24,385 nucleotides of DNA from JACNLN01 sp964626495 (lineage in GTDB: Bacteria; Fidelibacterota; Marinisomatia; Marinisomatales; CAZVFT01), in NCBI GenBank assembly GCA_964626495.1, contig CAZVFT010000034.1, positions 1-24,385 on the forward strand, read 5' to 3'. Shown here piece after piece: positions 1 through 7,079 of the stretch; the first letter of the stretch is position 1, and each line of letters starts with the position of its first letter. A model generated the notes under the pieces. It was not told where the DNA came from. It ran no database searches and saw only the letters and a program-made list of their open reading frames with translations. The translations under genes and the position numbers were made by a program.

Positions 1-78
1 TCTCTCAGTCGGGAGCCTGGCTGTGCCTGTTCGGCTTTTGACGAATCATTCAGGTGCGGGATATTGTGAAGAACCATA
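1..78 (+). repeat. 78-bp dispersed repeat, copy 1
   Basis: Matches 21132-21209 in the same orientation at 75 of 78 positions (differences at 56, 65 and 75). It begins at the window edge, so its true left end is unknown. Its right end lies one base before the stop codon of nadE, so it occupies the downstream flank of that gene. Read on the minus strand it is open, but all three differences would change the encoded residue, which argues against selection as coding sequence. Best described as a non-coding intergenic repeat. Confidence 0.9.
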
Positions 79-79
79 T

Positions 80-1699
80 TTAATCCCTGTGAAAATGATT
101 GACAATAGGATACCTCCTGCCAATCCCAAAAGCCTTTGTTGTTACTCGAAGTCCCGGGGGAGCCTGCCTTCGTTTGAATTCGGCACGTTTCACTAAATTT
201 ATGGTGTGATCCACAAGCTTCGGATCGTATCCTGAATCAATCAATTCACGGCGAGACTTCTTCTGTTCTACAATATTATCAACTAATGGAGAAACTACCT
301 GATAATCAAAAGGATCTACCTGTCCCTTACTTAATTCTGCCGATGGTATCTTATCAATAATGTTTTTTGGAATGACTTCGCATTTCTTATGCTTATTGTA
401 CCACTTTGATGTTGAATAAACATCCAATTTATTTAAATCACTAATAACGGCTAATCCTCCGCTCATATCTCCATATAAAGTACAATACCCCAGAGCCAGT
501 TCAGTTTTATTTCCTGTTGAAAGAACAAGGCACCCAAATTTGTTTGAAAAAGCCATCAGAATATTCCCCCTGATCCTTGCCTGGATGTTTTCTTCGGTAA
601 TGTCTTGTTTCAATCCGTCAAAATGATTTTTCAAGACATCATCATATTCTAACATTAGGTCATCAATGGGAATATTCAGTAACTTCACTCCCAGATTTTC
701 AGCCAGTTTAGCTGCGTCATCAACACTTGCCTTTGAGCTGAATTTTGATGGCATTGCAACAAAGGTAACATTTTCACTGCCGAGAGCCTCCACGGCAATA
801 CAGGCTGTTAGTGCAGAATCAATTCCACCGCTCAGTCCAATGATGCATTTTTCGTGACCCGTTTTTTTGAAATAATCCCGCACACCCAAAACCAGAGCGG
901 AAAAAATCTCCTCTTCCTGTTTGAATGGTTTTGCATCTCTGATGGTGACTTCCTCCTTATTTACATCAACAGAGATGATTTCCTCCTCAAATTGTTTTCC
1001 TTCGGCAATTAAATTTCCATCCGCATCATATGCCAGGGAATGACCATCGAAGATCAGTTCATCCTGACCACCCACAAGATTACAATAGAGAAAAGGTACC
1101 TTGAGATATTTTACTTTATTAGTGATCAATTCAATACGCTCAGAGCGCTTCCCAACATGGAATGGGGAAGAAGAAATGTTGATGATCAACTCAGCTCCTT
1201 TTGTCACCATTTGATCTGTCACCTTGCATTCGTATTTGTGGTCCCAGAGGTCTTCGCAAATCTGTATGCCAACCATGACTGTTTCCCCGGCAATTAAGAT
1301 GGGGATTGGATCAGTTGTTGATCCGTTGGTAAAGTGCCTCTTTTCGTCGAAGACATCGTAGGTGGGTAGCAAAATTTTATCATACGTTGCTGAAATCCTG
1401 CTATTTTGCATTACAGCGGCAGAATTGTAAATCCTTGAGTCAACTTTTCGTACAAATCCAGCAATAGCCGGGATTTTTTTTATGTGTGATGAGACTTTTT
1501 CTATTGCCTTTAAATTTTGTCGGATAAAACTGTTTTCAAGAAGAAGGTCCATCGGGGGGTACCCTGTGATACATAATTCAGGAAAAACCACAAGGTCTGC
1601 TCCTGTTTCAACAGCTTGAGTGTAAAATGACAATATTTTGTCGGAATTGTACTTGAAATTCCCAACAATAGAGTTAATCTGGCAGAGAGCAATTTTCAT
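80..1699 (-). CDS. nadE: Glutamine-dependent NAD+ synthetase
   Basis: Catalyses the last step of NAD+ biosynthesis in the cytoplasm: ATP-dependent amidation of deamido-NAD+ (nicotinate adenine dinucleotide) using ammonia released from glutamine. The 539 residues match the shorter two-domain bacterial form. The N-terminal nitrilase-type glutaminase domain (about 1-250) shows the expected Glu-Lys-Cys triad: E41 in PELCITGYPP, K108 in YDKILLP and C148 in QICEDLWD. The synthetase domain carries the SGGIDSA pyrophosphate loop at 290-296 and STGNKTELALGYCTLYGD at 394-411. The ATG at 1699 has an AGCAGG element just upstream. It lies 36 bases after dinD and is last in the minus-strand block. The family call is very secure. 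Confidence 0.97.
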   Translation of the reverse strand: MKIALCQINSIVGNFKYNSDKILSFYTQAVETGADLVVFPELCITGYPPMDLLLENSFIRQNLKAIEKVSSHIKKIPAIAGFVRKVDSRIYNSAAVMQNSRISATYDKILLPTYDVFDEKRHFTNGSTTDPIPILIAGETVMVGIQICEDLWDHKYECKVTDQMVTKGAELIINISSSPFHVGKRSERIELITNKVKYLKVPFLYCNLVGGQDELIFDGHSLAYDADGNLIAEGKQFEEEIISVDVNKEEVTIRDAKPFKQEEEIFSALVLGVRDYFKKTGHEKCIIGLSGGIDSALTACIAVEALGSENVTFVAMPSKFSSKASVDDAAKLAENLGVKLLNIPIDDLMLEYDDVLKNHFDGLKQDITEENIQARIRGNILMAFSNKFGCLVLSTGNKTELALGYCTLYGDMSGGLAVISDLNKLDVYSTSKWYNKHKKCEVIPKNIIDKIPSAELSKGQVDPFDYQVVSPLVDNIVEQKKSRRELIDSGYDPKLVDHTINLVKRAEFKRRQAPPGLRVTTKAFGIGRRYPIVNHFHRD

Positions 1700-1735
1700 T
1701 TTAACCTGCTTTTTTCATAACTATTTTGATTTATC

Positions 1736-2581
1736 CTAATCGATTTTAGGTGTGTCTTTTATCATCTTTTTTTCAATGGTGGTTAAACGCCGATGCAGCT
1801 TTTTTATGTCTTCTTCAGGTGGCAGTTCTTCTGGGATAATTCCCCTTTCTTTGAGAAGTTTTCGAACCCCTTTATTGTTTTTGATATGTTCTTCTGAAAT
1901 TTCCCGAATTGTTTTAAGTGATTCTTTCTTCTTCACATTAAAAACGGTTATTTCATTTGCAAAATCTTTTGCTTTAATAGTGATAGTTGGTAAAAAATCA
2001 GCAAGCGGTCTGCTTTTAGAAACCTTTAATATTGCCTTCATTTCTTTAGTAGAAAAGCCACCAAAAAGAGCGGTGTCGCCTTTACTGCGAATAATTGCAA
2101 ATCCTAAATCATCAATCCCACTCTCATAGATAACCGCTGAAAGTTCTTTTTCAGACAGCGTCAGTTTTTCTCGTGCTTTCAGCCGTTCCCAGTCATTAAT
2201 GCGTTGTTCAATGATTTCAAATTTTCGTGTTTGAACGGCAAAATAATTTTGGGCAAAAGCAATTTCTTCTTTTTGGGGATCTCCGTTCTGGGCAATGAGA
2301 TAACAAGCAAACCGGGTGAGCATAAAATCCTTTATTGCTCGCTCTGTTCCGGAACCGATTTTGACCATTTTCCCGACATCGGCAAAATGGTCGTAAACCT
2401 GATGACCTGCCGTTTCACAGGCTACTTTGCCTTTATTGATCACCTTTAAAAAATTATCCCATTTGGAATAACCCAACAGATGCTGCAAATCCCGGGCAAA
2501 CCAGAACTCAATACCCTGATTGGTAAAATTGACAAAAGATTCAAACTCATTCGTCAAAGATTTAATGATTTCTTTTTTCAT
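1736..2581 (-). CDS. dinD: DinD-like DNA-damage-inducible protein D
   Basis: A 281-residue protein resembling DinD (E. coli DinD is of similar size). That protein is an SOS-induced factor reported to bind RecA filaments and limit RecA activity. The N-terminal third (about 20-105) looks like the BRO-N-type fold of this family, with EFWFARDLQHLLGY at 25-38 and the conserved DFMLTRFACYLIAQNGDP segment near 85-102. The FAQNYFAVQTRKFE helix follows. The basic, charged C-terminus probably forms helices. The ATG at 2581 has GAAAGG just upstream. It sits alone among housekeeping genes, 65 bases from the SLOG gene and 36 from nadE. I found no convincing LexA operator in the upstream gap, so SOS control is not shown here. 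The family call is good; its role in this organism is inferred. Confidence 0.85.
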   Translation of the reverse strand: MKKEIIKSLTNEFESFVNFTNQGIEFWFARDLQHLLGYSKWDNFLKVINKGKVACETAGHQVYDHFADVGKMVKIGSGTERAIKDFMLTRFACYLIAQNGDPQKEEIAFAQNYFAVQTRKFEIIEQRINDWERLKAREKLTLSEKELSAVIYESGIDDLGFAIIRSKGDTALFGGFSTKEMKAILKVSKSRPLADFLPTITIKAKDFANEITVFNVKKKESLKTIREISEEHIKNNKGVRKLLKERGIIPEELPPEEDIKKLHRRLTTIEKKMIKDTPKID

Positions 2582-2646
2582 ACCTTTCTATATGATTTAT
2601 TTGTCGTGGTTCATTTCAACAATTTTGATTTTACTCTACTATTATC

Positions 2647-3096
2647 TTAAATCAAGCCCAACACTGTTTCAACAGCTTCTTTCGGGGTACTCACCTGAAT
2701 GACTCCCTTAATATCCCAGGTTCCCAATCCCACGACGGGTTTTCCCTGGCTTAGTGTATGGGCAATTTCTGATAGAGTACCGTAGGCGCCATTAATAGCA
2801 ATTGCCCCTTCCACCGAATTAGCGATTATAATATTTCTGCCTTGGCCGACTCCTGTAGCGACGGGAATTGTGATATATTTATTGGAAGAATCACAAGAAT
2901 TATCTGGTAAAATTCCAACAACAGTACCGCCCGCTTCTGATACCCCCTGACTTACCGACTTCATCACACCGCTCCTCCCGCCACAATAAATGATCACATC
3001 CTTTTTTGCCAGCAATCTGCCCACTTCAAAAGAAGTTTTCAGTACATCATCGGTACATTGGGAACCGCCAAATACAGCAATCCTCCGTTTTTTCAC
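2647..3096 (-). CDS. SLOG/LOG-like nucleotide-binding protein (TIGR00725 type)
   Basis: A 149-residue single-domain Rossmann-like protein of the SLOG superfamily, the TIGR00725-type proteins related to LOG/lysine decarboxylase-like and molybdenum-cofactor-carrier-like proteins. Visible marks are an N-terminal strand and loop IAVFGGSQC (6-14), the YCGGRSGVM motif near 37-45, and the GAYGTLSEIAHTL signature near 103-115, equivalent to the PGGxGTxxE phosphoribohydrolase motif but with the PGG altered. Cytokinin-type phosphoribohydrolase activity should therefore not be assumed. The start is GTG at 3096, two bases after the asnS stop and behind an AAAGG sequence, so it is almost certainly cotranscribed with asnS. 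The substrate is unknown. Confidence 0.85.
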   Translation of the reverse strand: MKKRRIAVFGGSQCTDDVLKTSFEVGRLLAKKDVIIYCGGRSGVMKSVSQGVSEAGGTVVGILPDNSCDSSNKYITIPVATGVGQGRNIIIANSVEGAIAINGAYGTLSEIAHTLSQGKPVVGLGTWDIKGVIQVSTPKEAVETVLGLI

Positions 3097-3098
3097 CT

Positions 3099-4391
3099 TT
3101 ACGGCTCCAACCGATAGATTGTTCTCGGAAATGGGATGGTTTCACGGATATGAGTACGACCACATAACCACGACACACATCGTTCTATACCAAGTCCAAA
3201 ACCAGAGTGCGGCACCGATCCATATCTTCGGAGGTCAACATACCAGTTAAATGCTTCCTTAGGTAACTTTTCTTCCTCAATTCTTTTAATGAGAATATTT
3301 TTGTCATCTTCCCGTTCGCTACCTCCAATAATTTCACCATACCCTTCAGGAGCCAAAACGTCCATTCCAAGAACTATGTTTTCATCTTCTGGGTCTCGTT
3401 TCATATAAAATGATTTGATGCTCGAAGGAAAACGATGTACGATCACAGGGTTTTCAAATTGATCTGAAATCACCGTCTCGTGACCTCCACCAAAATCTTC
3501 ACCCCATTTGAATTTCTCTCCTTGTTTATGCAGAATTTCTACAGCTTCTGTATAAGAAATTCTTGGGAAGGGGATAGTGATATTCTCCAATCTAGAAGTA
3601 TCACGCTCAAGAATATCTAAATGTTCTTTACATTTTTCAAGAACCCTATTAATCATATAGGTGATTAAATTTTCAGCCCATTCCATATTTTCGTCGAGAT
3701 TGCAATAAGCAATCTCCGGTTCTATCATCCAGAATTCTGTCAGATGTCGCCGGGTCTTCGATTTTTCAGCCCTGAAGGTTGGACCAAAGCAATACGTCTT
3801 GCCAACAGCCATTGCAGCTGCTTCATTGTATAACTGACCGCTCTGGGTGAGATAAGCAGTTCTTCCAAAATATTCGGTTTCAAAAAGTGTCGTGGTTCCC
3901 TCACAGACATTAGCGGTAAAAATTGGTGTATCCACCAGCACAAAACCATTGTTATCAAAGAAATCACGACATGCACGAATAATCTCGTGACGAATCTTCA
4001 AAATTGCGTGCTGTTTTCGTGAACGAAGCCACAGATGTCGATTATCCATCAAAAATGCTGTTCCGTGTTCCTTCTTACTGATAGGGTACTCATCAGCGAG
4101 TTGATAAACCTCAATATGTTTAACTTCCAGTTCATAACCTTCGATAGCTCGCGGTTCTTCTTTCACCAATCCCGTTATTGACAAAGACGATTCATGGGTG
4201 AGATCAGCTTCGAGATTAAATACATTATCAGGAACCACACCTTTCACAACAACACACTGTGTGTACCCGGTTCCATCCCGTAAAATAAGAAACCATATTT
4301 TTCCACTGGATCGTTTATTGTACACCCAACCATTCAAAGTAACTACTTCACCTATTGCTTTAGGTAAATCTGCGATATATGTTTTTTTCAA
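3099..4391 (-). CDS. asnS: Asparaginyl-tRNA synthetase
   Basis: A class IIb aminoacyl-tRNA synthetase of 430 residues that charges tRNA-Asn. The N-terminal OB-fold anticodon-binding domain (about 1-100) starts with the typical GEVVTLNGWVYNKRSSGKIWF. The catalytic core shows motif 2 (FRAEKSKTRRHLTEF, 206-220) and motif 3 (GFGLGIERCVSWLCG, 397-411). The segment MDVLAPEGYGEIIGGSERED (343-362) is of the AsnRS type rather than the AspRS type, which decides between the sister enzymes. The ATG at 4391 lies 15 bases after the lptE stop. An encoded AsnRS suggests a direct route to Asn-tRNA rather than sole dependence on transamidation. Confidence 0.96.
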   Translation of the reverse strand: MKKTYIADLPKAIGEVVTLNGWVYNKRSSGKIWFLILRDGTGYTQCVVVKGVVPDNVFNLEADLTHESSLSITGLVKEEPRAIEGYELEVKHIEVYQLADEYPISKKEHGTAFLMDNRHLWLRSRKQHAILKIRHEIIRACRDFFDNNGFVLVDTPIFTANVCEGTTTLFETEYFGRTAYLTQSGQLYNEAAAMAVGKTYCFGPTFRAEKSKTRRHLTEFWMIEPEIAYCNLDENMEWAENLITYMINRVLEKCKEHLDILERDTSRLENITIPFPRISYTEAVEILHKQGEKFKWGEDFGGGHETVISDQFENPVIVHRFPSSIKSFYMKRDPEDENIVLGMDVLAPEGYGEIIGGSEREDDKNILIKRIEEEKLPKEAFNWYVDLRRYGSVPHSGFGLGIERCVSWLCGRTHIRETIPFPRTIYRLEP

Positions 4392-4406
4392 TAGATACCT
4401 CCGCTG

Positions 4407-4982
4407 CTACCAGGTTGATAAAATATCGTTTATGATGTCATCAGCAATTTTTTCAAGAGCTACCTTCGACGCTAGTTCCCGGGGGTCTCCCATTTCATCG
4501 GGGTCTTCTTCATCAATCTTTCCGTCACCATCATTATCAATACCATCCGATGAAATATCAGCAGAAAGATCATAAGTTCCCCACCCAGAATATTTTTTAG
4601 ACAATAGTGTCTTATCATTAATAATATCAAACCATTCAATATTAATGACAAGTGAGTATCGGTATTCCGTCACCTCTTCCATTCCCGAATAGGTGTATGG
4701 TTTGTCAGATACTTTCTGGATAGTTCCACGCAATATGGAATTTGCTGTTGATTCATCTACGACTTTCAGAATGTTCTCTTCGATAAAAATAGTTGTAATA
4801 TCGTCAGTAATATTCTCCGAAATCCCAAACTCTGCCGTCTCATTCATAAAAAGAGGAATCCCAATGGTTTTAATATGTGGCGGGATTGAACCGGTAAAAG
4901 AGTAAAATCCACATCCAGTAATTACCAGTAGAAGGATAAGACTACTGATATTTCTTCTGTTTTTTTTCAAGACCAAGTTCAT
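4407..4982 (-). CDS. lptE: LptE-like LPS-assembly outer-membrane lipoprotein with acidic insertion
   Basis: A 191-residue lipoprotein. A basic N-region, a hydrophobic stretch (about 14-22) and the lipobox ITGC predict lipidation at C24. The following GFYSFTGSIPPHIKTIGIP resembles the start of mature LptE proteins of the LptD/LptE LPS-insertion complex, as do the helical segment near 55-75 and the YRYSLVINIEWFD strand. Unusual is an acidic segment at 145-163 containing DGIDNDGDGKIDEEDPDE, which fits an EF-hand-like loop (D149, D151, D153, G154, I156, D160). The ATG at 4982 lies inside the end of the sigma-54 activator gene (41-base overlap); no later ATG would leave a complete signal peptide, though TTG codons at positions 3 and 5 are possible. 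The waaA and GT9 genes in the window agree with an LPS role. Confidence 0.8.
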   Translation of the reverse strand: MNLVLKKNRRNISSLILLLVITGCGFYSFTGSIPPHIKTIGIPLFMNETAEFGISENITDDITTIFIEENILKVVDESTANSILRGTIQKVSDKPYTYSGMEEVTEYRYSLVINIEWFDIINDKTLLSKKYSGWGTYDLSADISSDGIDNDGDGKIDEEDPDEMGDPRELASKVALEKIADDIINDILSTW

Positions 4983-6141
4983 TTATTTTACGATAAAGAG
5001 TTCGTTCACTGATGTTTAAAGCTTTTGCCGTTTTTCGTCGATTATTATCGAATTTTTTTAACGTTCTGGTAATGATCTCTTTTTCGAGATCTTTCATACT
5101 AACTTTTCCGATTTCTTCAGATTTGATGGAATTTAGTTCTTCCTTGTCAACTTGCTGATATTGGTCATCAAAAACTGATCCATGATCAGGTAGAAATCCT
5201 ACTTCTCCACTGTGATTAAATTTCCCCTTCATAAGGAGTGACTTTATCTCTCTTGAATCCTGACGGAGAAATAATAATTGTTGAAGTATCAGTTCCCGTT
5301 CTGCTTGGTCAACAGATTTATCCACGACAACAGGAAGATTCATAGATTTACTTGGTTCGGTAGCGGGGGAGAGGTGTTTCATCACCATTTCCGAGGAGAT
5401 TCGGTTTCCCTTTTCAAGAATAATAATGCTCTCGACGAAGTTTTTCAATTCGCGAACATTTCCTGGCCAGTCGTATTGTTTCATCAAAAAAATAGCATCG
5501 GAGGTAAATCCCCGGAACACAATATCATTACTTCGGGAAAACTGTAATGCAAATCTTTCAACTAACAGATCAATATCTTCAGGGCGGTGACGAAGCGCTG
5601 GCATATCTATCGTAACTGATCGAAGGCGATAAAATAAATCCTTACGGAAATTCCCAGATGCCGATTCCTTTAGAAGATCCTTATTTGTAGCGGCAATTAT
5701 CCGCACATCAACCTTTCTCGTTCTGGCATCCCCAACGCGCATAAATTCACCTTCCTCAAGAACCCTGAGTAGTTTTACCTGAGTTTCAACCGGAGTCTCT
5801 CCAATTTCATCAAGTAAAATCGATCCTTCATTTGCCTCTTCAAAATATCCTTTTCTATCCTCTGATGCACCTGTGAACGCTCCCTTCTTATGACCGAAAA
5901 GTTCACTTTCAATAATTCCAGCAGGAATAGCGCCACAATTAACAATAACAAGTGGTTTATTCGCTCGGCGACTTAACTTATGAATGGCTCGGGCTGCTAT
6001 CTCTTTTCCAGTACCGGATTCACCCGTAATTAGAATCGATATATCAATAGGAGCCACCTGATCAACCGTTTCTAAAACCTGCTCAATAGCAGCAGATTTA
6101 CCAATGATACCCGATAGTTTTTGAATCCGCTCTAAATTCAT
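4942..6141 (-). CDS. Sigma-54-dependent transcriptional activator (AAA+ and Fis HTH, no sensor domain)
   Basis: A bacterial enhancer-binding protein of 399 residues that would remodel sigma-54 RNA polymerase using ATP. The AAA+ domain starts almost at the N-terminus: Walker A GESGTGKE (40-47), the sigma-54-contact loop GAFTGA (87-92) and Walker B SILLDEIGE (107-115), with WPGNVRELKN near 225-234. A linker of about 90 residues leads to a Fis-type helix-turn-helix (about 348-390, ending NISERTLYRKINELGL). There is no receiver, GAF or PAS domain, so control must come from another protein, from its level, or from a small ligand. A TTG three bases upstream is in frame, but I chose the ATG at 6141 because it forms a TGATG junction with the epimerase stop and has GGGAGA about 9 bases upstream. 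I did not find its target promoters. Confidence 0.93.
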   Translation of the reverse strand: MNLERIQKLSGIIGKSAAIEQVLETVDQVAPIDISILITGESGTGKEIAARAIHKLSRRANKPLVIVNCGAIPAGIIESELFGHKKGAFTGASEDRKGYFEEANEGSILLDEIGETPVETQVKLLRVLEEGEFMRVGDARTRKVDVRIIAATNKDLLKESASGNFRKDLFYRLRSVTIDMPALRHRPEDIDLLVERFALQFSRSNDIVFRGFTSDAIFLMKQYDWPGNVRELKNFVESIIILEKGNRISSEMVMKHLSPATEPSKSMNLPVVVDKSVDQAERELILQQLLFLRQDSREIKSLLMKGKFNHSGEVGFLPDHGSVFDDQYQQVDKEELNSIKSEEIGKVSMKDLEKEIITRTLKKFDNNRRKTAKALNISERTLYRKINELGLEKKQKKYQ

Positions 6142-7079
6142 CAAAATAAGTCTCCCTTGTTATTTAAAAAATAAGTATAGGTTTGGTTTAATCCATCCTG
6201 AATATTTATTGTGGGTGACCAGTTTAGTGTTTCTCTGGCAAAAGAATTGTCCAGTACACTTCTTTGTTGTTCTCCTTTCTTATCTGGACCGTGAATTGCT
6301 TCGAGAGTGGTGCCAGATGTGTTTTTCAAATGTTGGAAAATCTCGTTGATATTTGTCTCAATACCGGTACCTATATTCACAGTTACAGAATCTCCCTTAA
6401 ATTCCAGTGCTGCAAGGTTTGATTTTACCACATCTGTTACATTGACAAAATCTCTTGTTTTTAGACCATCCCCATTAATCGTTGGGATTTCTCCATTAAC
6501 CAATAGTTGAGAAAAAATAGCCACAACACCAGCTTCCCCGTGTGGATTCTGTCGGGGGCCATAAATGTTCGCATATCGTAAAATGGTGTATTTCAATCCA
6601 TAGACTACACCATAATAGTACAGATACCTCTCGAAACTGAGTTTGGCTACCCCGTATGGAGATTCCGGTCGCAGAGGATGTTTCTCGTCGGCTGGGGAAT
6701 AATCCTGCTCCCCATAAATAGCGCCGCCAGTAGATGCAAATATGAATTTTTTTACACGGTTTTTTATACTCGCTTCCAGTAGATTTAGCCCACCAACAAT
6801 GTTCACATCTGCATCAAACATTGGATTTTCCACAGAAGCCCGGACATCCATCTGTGCTGCGTGGTGATTAACAACATCAAACTTCTCATCCGCAAAAATA
6901 TTATTCACCGTTTTTCCATCACGAATATCCAATTTATAAAAAGTTGCCTCCGGATGAACAAATTCCTTTCTTCCAGTGTAGAGATTATCCATCACACAAA
7001 CGTTATGTCCCTGTTCGATGTAGGCATCCTGAATGTGTGAACCAATAAAACCTGCTCCACCTGTAACTAAAATTTTCAT
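6141..7079 (-). CDS. NAD-dependent sugar epimerase/dehydratase (UDP-glucose 4-epimerase-like)
   Basis: An extended short-chain dehydrogenase/reductase of 312 residues acting on a nucleotide sugar. The Rossmann motif TGGAGFIGSH is at 6-15. The catalytic residues are the STGG segment near 116-119 and the YxxxK pair Y142/K146 in SPYGVAKLSFERYL. The segments NHHAAQMDVRASVENP (71-86) and RYANIYGPRQNPHGEAGVV are typical of GalE-like and GDP/UDP-sugar epimerases. The exact substrate cannot be read from sequence, so no symbol is given. The ATG at 7079 overlaps the uvrB stop by 4 bases and is preceded by AAAGGAAG. Given lptE nearby and the LPS genes further on, supply of a surface-polysaccharide sugar is the likely role. 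Confidence 0.9.
   Translation of the reverse strand: MKILVTGGAGFIGSHIQDAYIEQGHNVCVMDNLYTGRKEFVHPEATFYKLDIRDGKTVNNIFADEKFDVVNHHAAQMDVRASVENPMFDADVNIVGGLNLLEASIKNRVKKFIFASTGGAIYGEQDYSPADEKHPLRPESPYGVAKLSFERYLYYYGVVYGLKYTILRYANIYGPRQNPHGEAGVVAIFSQLLVNGEIPTINGDGLKTRDFVNVTDVVKSNLAALEFKGDSVTVNIGTGIETNINEIFQHLKNTSGTTLEAIHGPDKKGEQQRSVLDNSFARETLNWSPTINIQDGLNQTYTYFLNNKGDLF

Noticed and set aside
2582..2650. GTTGAAATGAAC upstream of dinD as a LexA box
   Set aside because: Only 4 of 6 symmetric pairs and no match to a known LexA consensus.
2647..3096. SLOG-like gene as part of a defence system
   Set aside because: No effector, nuclease or nucleotide cyclase nearby; it is 2 bases from asnS among housekeeping genes.
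6141..6144. TTG at 6144 as start of the sigma-54 activator
   Set aside because: The ATG three bases later gives a TGATG junction with the epimerase stop and a better-placed GGGAGA.
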